Part shown: positions 8,091 through 15,702 of the stretch, one piece after another
How the letters are laid out: each line of letters starts with the position of its first letter
Position numbering within the stretch: the stretch's first letter is position 1
Source of the DNA: Modestobacter marinus
GTDB lineage: Bacteria; Actinomycetota; Actinomycetes; Mycobacteriales; Geodermatophilaceae
Assembly (NCBI RefSeq): GCF_011758655.1
Contig: NZ_JAAMPA010000001.1
Location: 124,001 to 188,000, forward strand
Direction of reading: 5' to 3'
Length of the DNA: 64,000 nucleotides
The notes under the pieces: generated by a model
What the model saw: the letters and a program-made list of their open reading frames with translations, nothing else
What the model was told of the DNA's origin: nothing
Databases searched by the model: none
Made by a program: the position numbers and the translations under genes

Positions 8091-9713
8091 TCACCGCCCC
8101 TCCTGCAGGCGGCCTCCCGCCAGTTGCAGGCGGCGGGTGAGGTCGAGGTCGGCGAGGAACCGCTCGTCGTGGCTCACCACCACGAACGCACCCCGGTAGG
8201 CGGCCAGCGCGCTCACCAACTGCGCGACGCTGACCAGGTCGAGGTTGTTGGTCGGCTCGTCGAGCAGCAGCAGTTGCGGTGCCGGCTCGGCGTGCAGCAC
8301 GCAGGCCAGCGTCGCCCGCAGCCGCTCACCACCCGAGAGAGCCCCCACCGGCAGGTGCGCCCGGCTGCCGCGGAACAGGTAGCGGGCCAGCAGGTTCATC
8401 CGCTCGGCCGCCGGCATCGCCGGTGCCGCGCCGGCCAGCGCCTCGGCCACGCTGCGGTCGGGGTCGAGCAGGTCCAGCCGCTGGGAGAGATGGGCGACCC
8501 GGCCGTCGGCCCGCCGGACCTCCCCTACATCAGGCAGCAGGTCGCCGGTCATCAGCCGCAGCAGGGACGACTTCCCCGCACCGTTCGCGCCGGTCAGCGC
8601 GATCCGCTCGGGGCCGCGGACGGTGAGGTCGACGCCGCCCTCGGCGAACAGCGCCCGCTCCCCCAGCCGCAGCTGCAGGCCCTCGCCGGCGAACACGGTG
8701 CGCCCGGCCGGCACCGCGGTGCCGGGCAGTTCGAGCACGATCGCCGGGTCGTCCCGCAGCGAGCGTTCGGCGTCCTCCAGCCGGGTGCGGGCGCCGTCGA
8801 GCCGGGCCGCGTGCACGTCGTCGGCCTTGCCCGCCGACTCCTGGGCGGTCTGCTTCATCTTGCCGATGAGGATCTTCGGCAGCCCGGCGTCCTTGACGGT
8901 GCGGGCGGCGTTGCCGGACTTCCGCTGCGCCCGCTCCCGCGCCTGCTGACGTTCCCGCTTCGCCCGCTTGACCTGCTGCTCGGCGGTGCGCACGTCGCGC
9001 GCCACCGCCTCCTGCTCCGCCCGGACGGCGATCTCCCAGTCGGTGAACCCGCCGCCGTGGACCCGCAGCTCGCCGCGGTCGAGCTCGGCGATGCGGTCCA
9101 TCCGGTCGAGCAGCGCCCGGTCGTGGCTGACCACGAGCAGGCAGCCGGCGAAGTCGTCCAGCGCGGCGTACAGAGTGCGGCGCGCGTCGGCGTCCAGGTT
9201 GTTGGTCGGTTCGTCGAGCAGCAGGACGTCGGGGCGCTTGAGCAGCTGCGCGGCGAGGCCGAGGGTGACCACCTGCCCGCCGCTGAGGGCGTCGAGCCGG
9301 CGGTCGAGGGTGACGTCGCCCAGGCCGAGCCGCTCGAGCTGGGCGCGGGTGCGCTCCTCGACGTCCCAGTCGGTGCCGATGGTGGCGAAGTGCTCGTCGG
9401 CGGCGTCGCCGGACTCGATCGCCGCCAGCGCGCGCAGCACGGGGGCCACCTCGAGCGCCTCGGCGACGGTGAGGTCACCGGCCAGCGGCAGCGTCTGCGG
9501 CAGGTGACCGAGCAGCCCCTCGACGGTGACCGTGCCGGCGGTCGGGCGGAGGTCGCCGGCGATGAGCTTGAGCAGGGTGCTCTTGCCTGCGCCGTTGGGC
9601 GCGATCAGACCCGTGCGGCCCGCGCCGACGGCGCACGAGAGATCGGTCAGGACAGGGGTGCCGTCGGGCCAGGCGAAGGACAGGTGGGAGCAGACGACGG
9701 AGGCGTCGGGCAT
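8091..9713 (-). CDS. ABC-F ATPase (ribosome protection / translation factor)
   Basis: Soluble protein of 540 residues with two ABC domains and no membrane span. Domain 1 has Walker A APNGAGKST, signature LSGGQ and Walker B LLLDEPTNNLD. Domain 2 has GANGAGKSS, LSGGER and the same DEPTNNLD. A charged Lys/Arg-rich linker (about residues 240-320) joins them, as in ABC-F proteins that enter the ribosomal E site. These either protect from antibiotics or help stalled ribosomes. The ATG at 9713 has a weak GAGG upstream. A leader peptide at 9817-9846 suggests attenuation, as for resistance-type members. Drug specificity cannot be told. Confidence 0.9.
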   Translation of the reverse strand: MPDASVVCSHLSFAWPDGTPVLTDLSCAVGAGRTGLIAPNGAGKSTLLKLIAGDLRPTAGTVTVEGLLGHLPQTLPLAGDLTVAEALEVAPVLRALAAIESGDAADEHFATIGTDWDVEERTRAQLERLGLGDVTLDRRLDALSGGQVVTLGLAAQLLKRPDVLLLDEPTNNLDADARRTLYAALDDFAGCLLVVSHDRALLDRMDRIAELDRGELRVHGGGFTDWEIAVRAEQEAVARDVRTAEQQVKRAKRERQQARERAQRKSGNAARTVKDAGLPKILIGKMKQTAQESAGKADDVHAARLDGARTRLEDAERSLRDDPAIVLELPGTAVPAGRTVFAGEGLQLRLGERALFAEGGVDLTVRGPERIALTGANGAGKSSLLRLMTGDLLPDVGEVRRADGRVAHLSQRLDLLDPDRSVAEALAGAAPAMPAAERMNLLARYLFRGSRAHLPVGALSGGERLRATLACVLHAEPAPQLLLLDEPTNNLDLVSVAQLVSALAAYRGAFVVVSHDERFLADLDLTRRLQLAGGRLQEGR

Positions 9714-9816
9714 GGCGGGACCTCTGCGGGGACGCGGGCGCACTGGGCGGCCCGGCGGTGGACGAGGACGACGAAGGCCCCGGCGGCTCCTCGCCTGCCG
9801 GGCACATCCCAGGGGT
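9714..9816 (-). promoter_or_regulatory. Possible attenuator between leader peptide and ABC-F gene
   Basis: On the minus transcript, GCCCGGC (9803-9797) can pair with GCCGGGGC (9784-9777) or, perfectly, with GCCGGGC (9756-9750) further on. The two pairings exclude each other, which is what a ribosome-controlled attenuator needs. There is no U-run, so the mechanism, if real, may act on translation. Inference from base pairing by eye. Confidence 0.3.
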
Positions 9817-9846
9817 TCACCCGGAGATGTCGCCGCTGCCACCCAT
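9817..9846 (-). CDS. Leader peptide MGGSGDISG upstream of ABC-F gene
   Basis: Nine codons and a TGA, with GAGGAG 7 nt before the ATG, which is a better ribosome site than that of the ABC-F gene itself. It ends 103 nt before the ABC-F start. TACGGT about 40 nt upstream on the same strand could be its -10 box. Short leader peptides commonly control antibiotic-resistance ABC-F genes by drug-induced stalling. The peptide has no known arrest motif. Confidence 0.4.
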   Translation of the reverse strand: MGGSGDISG

Positions 9847-9925
9847 GTCGCTGCTCCTCGGTCCGGGGACGTCCGTGCCGGACCGTACGCGCGGGCCCGG
9901 GCGCCCCGCGACCGATTTCCTCGCT

Positions 9926-9985
9926 GGGCTCTGGTCGTCGGTTCGTCGCGCCTGGATGGACACCGAGCGCACAACGGCGGCGGGT
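9926..9985. repeat. REP-like inverted repeat, decayed copy 3
   Basis: The right arm GAGCGCACAACGG matches the copies at 8018 and 11188, and GGTCGTCGG in the left arm is kept, but the rest of the left arm has diverged. Unlike the other copies it lies between divergent genes (ABC-F and sugar isomerase), so it is not a terminator. The whole 9714-10186 gap holds the leader region, this element, and the operator and promoter of the next gene. Confidence 0.45.
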
Positions 9986-10036
9986 CCGCCCTCGACGTCC
10001 TGACCGTCATCCGGCGTTCCCGAGACGGTCCGACGT

Positions 10037-10064
10037 TCTGCTCGGATCCGAGCAGACTTCTGCT
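10037..10064. promoter_or_regulatory. Overlapping palindromes (TCTGCT/AGCAGA) operator
   Basis: TCTGCTCGGATCCGAGCAGA (10037-10056) is a perfect 20-bp palindrome. AGCAGA-CT-TCTGCT (10051-10064) overlaps it, giving three alternating half-sites. They end at the predicted -35 of the secreted isomerase gene, a classic repressor position. The regulator is not encoded nearby. Confidence 0.55.
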
Positions 10065-10092
10065 TTGTGTCTTGCACAAGTGCCGCTACGTT
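10065..10092 (+). promoter_or_regulatory. Promoter of secreted isomerase-like gene
   Basis: TTGTGT (10065-10070) and TACGTT (10087-10092) are 16 nt apart. The leader of about 90 nt ends in AGAGGGGG a few bases before the ATG at 10187. The palindromic operator abuts the -35. Confidence 0.5.
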
Positions 10093-10186
10093 GTGACGCA
10101 CAGCACACGCCGGTGCAGGGTTCGCGCCTCTGACCTCGGGCGCCTTGCGGCGGAGTGGTCTGCCCACGTCACTCAGAGGGGGACCC

Positions 10187-11122
10187 ATGAAGGTGTCGAT
10201 CGGTCTGCGGGCCGTGCTCGTGTCCGTCCTGTCCACGTTGCTGTTCGTCGGCCTCACCGGCCCGGCGAGCGCGGCCCCACCGACGAGGGGCGCACCGGCC
10301 TGGGAGTGCGCCGACCACAACGTGCCGCTCAGCAAGATCTCGATCCAGCTCTACACGTTCGCCGACGTCATCGGCGACGACGAGGGCTCGCAGGCGCGGC
10401 ACGAGGAGGTCCTGCGCCGGCTGGCCGAGATGGGCTACCGCAACGTCGAGCCGTACACCCTGAGCGGCTGGACCGCCGCGGAGTACGCGGCCCTCCTGGA
10501 CCAGTACGGCCTCAAGGCCTCGGCCCGGCACGTCGACGTGGGCTCGCCTCTGAACCCGGCGGACATCGCGCAGATCATCGAGGACAACCGGGTCCTCGGC
10601 ATCACGTACTTCGGCTCCGGCAGCACCGCGGGCGCCCCGTGGGTCGGGGAGCTGGAGACCGAGGCCGACTGGGTCGCATACGCCGACTACCTCGACGCCG
10701 TCGGTGCGCAGGCCCGCCAGGCCGGCCAGACGCTGTTCATCCACAACCACGACTTCGAGTTCACGACCGTCTTCGGCGACCGCACCGCCTTCGACATCCT
10801 GATGCAGCACACGCAGAAGAAGAACGTGGTCTCCCAGCTCGACCTGTACTGGGTCGCCTACGCCGGCCTCGACCCGGTCGACGTCGTCGAGGAGTACGGC
10901 AAGCGGATCAAGCTGCTCCACGTCAAGGACCTCAACCCGGAGCTGGACAACCGCATCGAGATCGTGGGCCGCGGGTCCCTCGACTTCCCGGCTGTCTTCG
11001 ACGCCGCCCACCGTGTCCGCTACTACGTCGTCGAGCACGACCCGCGCTTCGGCGACCCGACGTTCGACCCCTTCGAGGCCGCCCAGGCGGGCCTCGACTA
11101 CCTCACCGACGTGACCTGGTGA
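10187..11122 (+). CDS. Secreted sugar phosphate isomerase/epimerase-like TIM barrel
   Basis: Protein of 311 residues. A Sec signal peptide (residues 1-27, ending ASA) is followed by a xylose-isomerase-like TIM barrel of the AP-endonuclease-2 family. Metal-binding residues can be seen in NVEPYTLSG, IHNHDFEF, QLDLYW, LLHVKDLN and VEHDP. Secreted members often act on plant or polyol sugars, but the substrate is unknown. The ATG at 10187 is chosen for the Shine-Dalgarno and the signal peptide. The upstream palindrome suggests substrate-controlled repression. Confidence 0.82.
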   Translation: MKVSIGLRAVLVSVLSTLLFVGLTGPASAAPPTRGAPAWECADHNVPLSKISIQLYTFADVIGDDEGSQARHEEVLRRLAEMGYRNVEPYTLSGWTAAEYAALLDQYGLKASARHVDVGSPLNPADIAQIIEDNRVLGITYFGSGSTAGAPWVGELETEADWVAYADYLDAVGAQARQAGQTLFIHNHDFEFTTVFGDRTAFDILMQHTQKKNVVSQLDLYWVAYAGLDPVDVVEEYGKRIKLLHVKDLNPELDNRIEIVGRGSLDFPAVFDAAHRVRYYVVEHDPRFGDPTFDPFEAAQAGLDYLTDVTW

Positions 11123-11187
11123 GGTAGCAGCAACAGCGCAGGGGGCGGTCCCGGTCAGCCGGGGCCGCCCCTCTCGCGTGTGCCTGT

Positions 11188-11250
11188 CCCGTTGTGCGCT
11201 GATCGTCGGTCGGCGGGGTCGGGACCGACCACGAGCGCACACGGCGGGCG
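11188..11250. repeat. REP-like inverted repeat, copy 2; also bidirectional terminator
   Basis: Its first 22 nt are identical to copy 1, and the right arm (ACCGACCACGAGCGCACA) differs by one base from copy 1 in that stretch. It folds into a long hairpin between the convergent isomerase and tad genes, three bases before the tadE stop. Confidence 0.6.
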
Positions 11251-11252
11251 GG

Positions 11253-11714
11253 TCAGCCGTCGACGTAGCGGTCGCGTTCGACGACGAACTGGCCGGTGGC
11301 GGTGTTGGCGTCGATGAACTCCGGCAGCAGCGGGATCCGCACCGTCACCGTCACGCACACCGAGAACTCCTCCCCCGGCACCAACGACGGCGCATAGCCG
11401 CCCGCCGCCTCGCACCCCGCGCCGGCCGGGGCATAGGCCAGGACGACGTCGGTCGCCTCCACCGACTGGTCGGCCACCGCGATCGCCACCGCCGCCTCCG
11501 CCCGCGCCCGACCCGTCGCCACGTCCGGTGCGGTCGCGATCGCCCGCCCCGCCTCCCGCGCCGCCGCATTGGCCGCGAACACCCCGCGCTGGACGGAGGA
11601 GAACCCGGCCACGATGTAGACCAGCGGCAGGAACACCACCAGCGCGATGAACACGAACTCCACGATCGCCGACCCCCGCTCGGAGCCGCCCAGCCGAGCC
11701 CGCATCCACGTCAT
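11253..11714 (-). CDS. tadE: TadE-like pseudopilin
   Basis: Protein of 153 residues. ERGSAIVEFVFIALVVFLPLVYI is the hallmark of TadE: a short positive N-terminus, then a pilin-like helix with glutamate inside the hydrophobic segment (residues about 13-40). The rest is extracellular and has two Cys that could form a disulfide. TadE-type pseudopilins take part in assembling Tad/Flp pili. It is the last gene of the minus-strand operon, overlapping the previous one by 4 nt. Confidence 0.85.
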   Translation of the reverse strand: MTWMRARLGGSERGSAIVEFVFIALVVFLPLVYIVAGFSSVQRGVFAANAAAREAGRAIATAPDVATGRARAEAAVAIAVADQSVEATDVVLAYAPAGAGCEAAGGYAPSLVPGEEFSVCVTVTVRIPLLPEFIDANTATGQFVVERDRYVDG

Positions 11715-12121
11715 GGCGTCTCCGCCACCGAACGCCCGGTCGCCGACAGCGGCAGCAGGTCACCCAGCGGGGCGAACAGGCTCGGCACCGCGCCCACGCA
11801 CCGGACGACGACCAGCGTCAGCCCGCTGTCGTCGACCTCCTGCACCGACTCGCACGCCAACCCCGCCGCCGTCCCGCGCGTGGTCGCCTGCCCGACGATC
11901 TCCAACGTCCGGGCAGCCCCCGCCTCGGCGGGCACATCGGCGTTGGCCGCGTACCGGGCACCCTGCTGCGCGCTGGCCACGATGACGTTGCGCAGGTGCA
12001 CGTAGACCGCCACCTGCAACACCGCGAGCAGCAGCGCCACGACCAGCACGCCGACCAGCACGAAGTCGACGACGGCGCTGCCCCGCTCGCCGTCGTCGTC
12101 CGTCAGCCGTTCAGGGCGCAC
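11711..12121 (-). CDS. TadE/TadF-like pseudopilin
   Basis: Protein of 136 residues. ERGSAVVDFVLVGVLVVALLLAVLQ at about 12-36 is a TadE-type helix, with Asp instead of Glu at the key position, as in many TadF proteins. Two Cys lie in the extracellular part. It overlaps both neighbours and is probably a minor pseudopilin of the Tad system. Confidence 0.8.
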   Translation of the reverse strand: MRPERLTDDDGERGSAVVDFVLVGVLVVALLLAVLQVAVYVHLRNVIVASAQQGARYAANADVPAEAGAARTLEIVGQATTRGTAAGLACESVQEVDDSGLTLVVVRCVGAVPSLFAPLGDLLPLSATGRSVAETP

Positions 12122-12317
12122 TCGTGACGGACTCCAGCGCGTTCGACACCGCCTCCACGATCGCCGCGCGGAACGGCACGAGGATCGCCAGCACCAGCGC
12201 CGCGGTCATCACCGTGATCATCACCCAGCCCGGGACGTCGCCCCGCTCGGGATCGTCCTCCCGCAGCCGGGCCGCCAGCGCAGCCAGCGTGGTCAACAGG
12301 AACGCGTAGGCACGCAT
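12111..12317 (-). CDS. Flp-like pilin / small Tad membrane protein
   Basis: Protein of 68 residues in the usual place of Flp pilin in actinobacterial tad operons. An N-terminal charged part ends in ERGDVPGW and is followed by one hydrophobic helix (about 30-55). The GDVPGW junction resembles a prepilin cleavage region but lacks the typical Flp ERG-(A/T)xxEY motif. It may be a pilin-like DUF4244-type protein. No prepilin peptidase gene is in the window. Confidence 0.7.
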   Translation of the reverse strand: MRAYAFLLTTLAALAARLREDDPERGDVPGWVMITVMTAALVLAILVPFRAAIVEAVSNALESVTSAP

Positions 12318-12345
12318 CCGTGGTCCTCTCTGTCGGTCACCGGCG

Positions 12346-13287
12346 TCACTGCGCCAGCGAGACGATGCTGATCAGCCCCGGGTAGAGGGCGAACAGGACG
12401 GTGACGGGCAGCACCAGGAACACGACCGGGACCATCATCGCGATCTCCTTGCGCCCGCCCGCTTCCAGCAGCCGGCGTTTGCCGGCCTCCCGGACGTCGG
12501 CGGCCTGGGCCCGCAGCACCTCGGCCAGCGGGGTGCCGCGTTCGATGGCCACGATCAGGCCGTCGACGAACCGGGCCAGCGGGTCCAGGGAGGTGCGGTC
12601 GGCGAGCTGCTGCAGCGCGTCGACCAGCGGAACCCCGGCGCGGGCCCGGGCCAGGGTCGCGCCCAGCTCCCGGGCAAGTTCGCCACCGGAGAGCCGGGTG
12701 ACCCGGGCGATCGCCGCGGTCGGGCTCTCCCCTGCCGTCACGGCCAGGGCCAGCAGCTCGGCGACCACCGGGAACTCGGCCAGCAGCAGCTCCTCCCGCC
12801 GCTGCACCTGCTGGGTCAGCCACCAGTCCCGGCCGAGCACCCCGCCCACGAGGCCGGCCACGCACAGCAGCACCACCGACAGCAGGTTCACCGCGCCGGC
12901 CAGCGCCGACCCCACGACGGCCAGGACGGCGGCGCCCAGCAGCCCGAGCCCACCCCACACGACCTGCTCGATCCGGAAGTCCTCGACCGTGGTCTCGGCG
13001 TTCAGCGCATCCAGCCGCCGCCGCACCGCCACCCGGCCACCGAGCAGCCGGTCGACGTGCCGCGCGCCGTCGGCCAGCACCGGGCCGAAGACCCGCCGGG
13101 CGGCGCTGAGCATCCCCGGCTGGGTGGCCGTGCCCAGCAACCGGGACGGCGCCGGGCTGTCGTGCACGTAGGGCGCGAGCCGGTCGACCAGCCGCACCTG
13201 CCGGAACGGCGGGGAGAAGCTCACCGCGAGCAGCACGCCGGTGGCCGCGACCAGCCCGAGCAGCATGCCGGCCAGACCGGCGCTCAC
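12346..13287 (-). CDS. tadC: TadC-like type II secretion F-domain protein
   Basis: Membrane protein of 313 residues. A first helix lies at the N-terminus, two helices at about 110-155, and a cytosolic T2SSF domain (EFPVVAELLALAVTAGESP to about 270) comes before a last helix near the C-terminus. It pairs with TadB to form the inner-membrane platform of the pilus. It follows tadB by 28 nt in the same operon. Confidence 0.88.
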   Translation of the reverse strand: MSAGLAGMLLGLVAATGVLLAVSFSPPFRQVRLVDRLAPYVHDSPAPSRLLGTATQPGMLSAARRVFGPVLADGARHVDRLLGGRVAVRRRLDALNAETTVEDFRIEQVVWGGLGLLGAAVLAVVGSALAGAVNLLSVVLLCVAGLVGGVLGRDWWLTQQVQRREELLLAEFPVVAELLALAVTAGESPTAAIARVTRLSGGELARELGATLARARAGVPLVDALQQLADRTSLDPLARFVDGLIVAIERGTPLAEVLRAQAADVREAGKRRLLEAGGRKEIAMMVPVVFLVLPVTVLFALYPGLISIVSLAQ

Positions 13288-13315
13288 GACGACACCCCGC
13301 CGCTCGGCGACCCCG

Positions 13316-14179
13316 TCACTGCAGCACCCGCATGTCCTCGGGGAGCCGCCCGATCTTCAGCATCAGCCGGTAGGCCAGCAGGCACACCCCGCCGCCGATG
13401 AGCAGCAGCGCCGTCCCGACCGGGCTGTCGTAGGCGGTGAGGGTCTGCTGCTGGGTGGCGAGGAGGAGGAGCACCACCCAGGGCGCAGCCACGGCGAGCC
13501 GGGCGGCCTGGATGACCCACCCCTGCCGGGTCTCCAGCTCGGCGCGGGCGCGCGCGTCCTCGCGGAGGAACGCGGCCAGGGTGCGCAGCACCCGGCCCAG
13601 GTCGCTGCCGCCCACCTCGCGCGCCACCCGCAGCGTCTCGACGATCCGGTCGCCCACGGGGTCGGCGAGGTCGTCCTTCAGCCGGTCGAGGGCGTCGCTG
13701 AACCGGCCGCTGGAGCGGTGATCGGCGGCGAACCGGGCGAAGGAGCCCCGCAGCACCTCCGGGCCGCGGACGGCGAGCGCCGACAGCGCCTCCGGCAGCG
13801 AGAGCCCGGCCCGCACCGCCGACGCCAGGTTGTCCACGACCTCCGGCCACACCTCGCGCAGGTCGGCCCGGCGCTTGGCGGCCAGCCGGCGCACCAGCAG
13901 GTAGGGCACCGCCGAGCCGAAGACGCCGAACGCCAGGCTGATCGTCACGGTCCGGGTGGTCAGCAGCACCAGCAGGAGCGCGGCGACGCCCAGGGCGACC
14001 TGGAGGGCGAGCAGCTGGGCGGAGTTGATCCCGGTGAGGCCGGCGGCGGAGAGCAGTTGCTGGCGTCGTCCCGGCCGGGAGGTGCCGGTCCGGCGCACCG
14101 GTGCCCGGGCGCCACTGCGCCAGATGAGCAGCAGCCCGACACCGAGGGCCAGCCCGAGCAGGCCACCGGGCACGCTCAC
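13316..14179 (-). CDS. tadB: TadB-like type II secretion F-domain protein
   Basis: Platform protein of 287 residues. Helices lie at about 5-17, 55-100 and 225-275, with a T2SSF core between (EVWPEVVDNLASAVRAGLSLPEAL). The GTG start overlaps the tadA stop (GTGA), so the two are coupled. Works with TadC and the TadA ATPase. Confidence 0.88.
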   Translation of the reverse strand: MSVPGGLLGLALGVGLLLIWRSGARAPVRRTGTSRPGRRQQLLSAAGLTGINSAQLLALQVALGVAALLLVLLTTRTVTISLAFGVFGSAVPYLLVRRLAAKRRADLREVWPEVVDNLASAVRAGLSLPEALSALAVRGPEVLRGSFARFAADHRSSGRFSDALDRLKDDLADPVGDRIVETLRVAREVGGSDLGRVLRTLAAFLREDARARAELETRQGWVIQAARLAVAAPWVVLLLLATQQQTLTAYDSPVGTALLLIGGGVCLLAYRLMLKIGRLPEDMRVLQ

Positions 14180-15429
14180 GCGGGCCGCCGTTCGGCCGGG
14201 TCGCCCAGCAGCGCGGCGAGGTCGAAGCCGTGGGCGGCGTACCGGTCGGCGTGCGGCGGGTAGCCGTCGGCGCGGACCAGCCGGCCGTCGCGGGTGGTGA
14301 AGACGTCGGCGGTCTCCACGACGCTGCCCTCGGTGCGGCCGGGCAACGCCACCACCTCGCGCAGCCGCCGGGCACCGCTGGGCTCGGTGCCCACGTGCAC
14401 CACGAGGTCGACGCTGGAGGCCACGGTCGGGACGACGAAGGCGTGCCCGATGTTCTCCCCGGCCAGCAGCGGCAAGGTGCACATCTTGACCACCGCCTCG
14501 CGGGCGCTGTTGGCGTGCAGGGTGCACATCCCGGGCAAGCCGCTGTTCAGCGCGATCAGCAGGTCCAGGCACTCCTCCTGGCGCACCTCCCCGACCACCA
14601 GCCGGGAGGGCCGCATCCGCAACGCCTCCTTGACCAGCCGGCGCAACGGGATCTCCCCGGCGCCCTCGAGGTTGGCCTGCCGGGTCTGCATCGCCACGAC
14701 GTCCGGCAGCGGCACCCGCAGCTCGAAGACCTCTTCGCAGGTGACCACCCGCTCGCGGGCCGGCACCGCCGCGCACAGGCAGTTGAGCATCGTGGTCTTG
14801 CCGGCCTGCGTCCCGCCGGAGACGAGGATGTTGAGACCGGCGGCGACCGAGGCCTCCAGGAAGCGGGCCACCTGCGAGGTCAGCGTGCCCAGCGCGACCA
14901 GCTCGTCGAGGGAGTGCGCCTGCAGGACGAACTTCCGGATGTTGACCGCCATGTGCCGGCGGGTGACGTCCGGGATCACGACGTGCAGCCGCGACCCGTC
15001 GGGGAGCATCGCGTCGACGAACGGGGTGGACATGTCGATCCGCCGACCGGAGCTGCGCAGCATCCGCTCGACCAGATCCGCCAGCTGCCCCGCGCCCAGG
15101 ATCGTCGTCGTCAGCTCACTGCGGCCGCGGCGGGCGACGAACACCCGGCCCGGCTCGTTGACCCAGATCTCCTCCACCTCCGGGTCGTCCAGCCAGCGCT
15201 GCAGCGGCCCGTAGCCGGCCACCCGGTCCAGCACGTCGCGGACGACGCCCTCCGGGTCACCGACCGGCGGCAGCGTGGAGGACAGCGAGCGCTCGGAGTA
15301 GTCGGCGACGACGTCCCGCACCAGCATCCGCACCGGCCCGGGATCGCTGAACGGGTCCAGCCCCCGGCGACGGATCAGCTCACGGACCTCGCCGTCGACG
15401 AGATCGACGGCAGAGCTCGCCACCGGCAC
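14176..15429 (-). CDS. tadA: TadA/CpaF secretion ATPase
   Basis: Hexameric motor ATPase of 417 residues for Tad pilus assembly. Walker A GGTQAGKTT (Lys211), an Asp box (TCEEVFELRVP), Walker B SRLVVGEVRQEE and a His box (CTLHANS) are all present. It is the first gene of the tad operon. GTG at 15429 is preferred, with a GGGGG run before it; starts up to 15531 are open but add a stretch that does not look conserved. Actinobacterial systems work without an outer-membrane secretin, as here. Confidence 0.9.
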   Translation of the reverse strand: MPVASSAVDLVDGEVRELIRRRGLDPFSDPGPVRMLVRDVVADYSERSLSSTLPPVGDPEGVVRDVLDRVAGYGPLQRWLDDPEVEEIWVNEPGRVFVARRGRSELTTTILGAGQLADLVERMLRSSGRRIDMSTPFVDAMLPDGSRLHVVIPDVTRRHMAVNIRKFVLQAHSLDELVALGTLTSQVARFLEASVAAGLNILVSGGTQAGKTTMLNCLCAAVPARERVVTCEEVFELRVPLPDVVAMQTRQANLEGAGEIPLRRLVKEALRMRPSRLVVGEVRQEECLDLLIALNSGLPGMCTLHANSAREAVVKMCTLPLLAGENIGHAFVVPTVASSVDLVVHVGTEPSGARRLREVVALPGRTEGSVVETADVFTTRDGRLVRADGYPPHADRYAAHGFDLAALLGDPAERRPA

Positions 15430-15702
15430 GACACCCCCGTTGAGCAGCCACTTGGTCAGTTGAGTGCGGTGACTGTAAGGGGATGACGCGGTTCCGCGGG
15501 ACGCCCTGTGGACGAAGAGTGACCCACTCACCCGGGCGGTTCACCCGATCAGGCGACGGGTGGGGCGCGAGCCGACCCGTGACATCGACGGCTCGTCACA
15601 CGAAAACCCCGGCTCACTCCCTCGGAGTGGTGAGCGCACCCACTCGTCCAGCTCAGCCCGAGCACGCTGGCGCCGACGTCCAGACCAACACCAACGTGGC
15701 CC

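Noticed and set aside
15612..15634. Hairpin GCTCACTCC-CTC-GGAGTGGTGAGC upstream of the SGNH gene as a riboswitch
   Set aside because: A single short stem without further conserved structure; not enough for a riboswitch claim.
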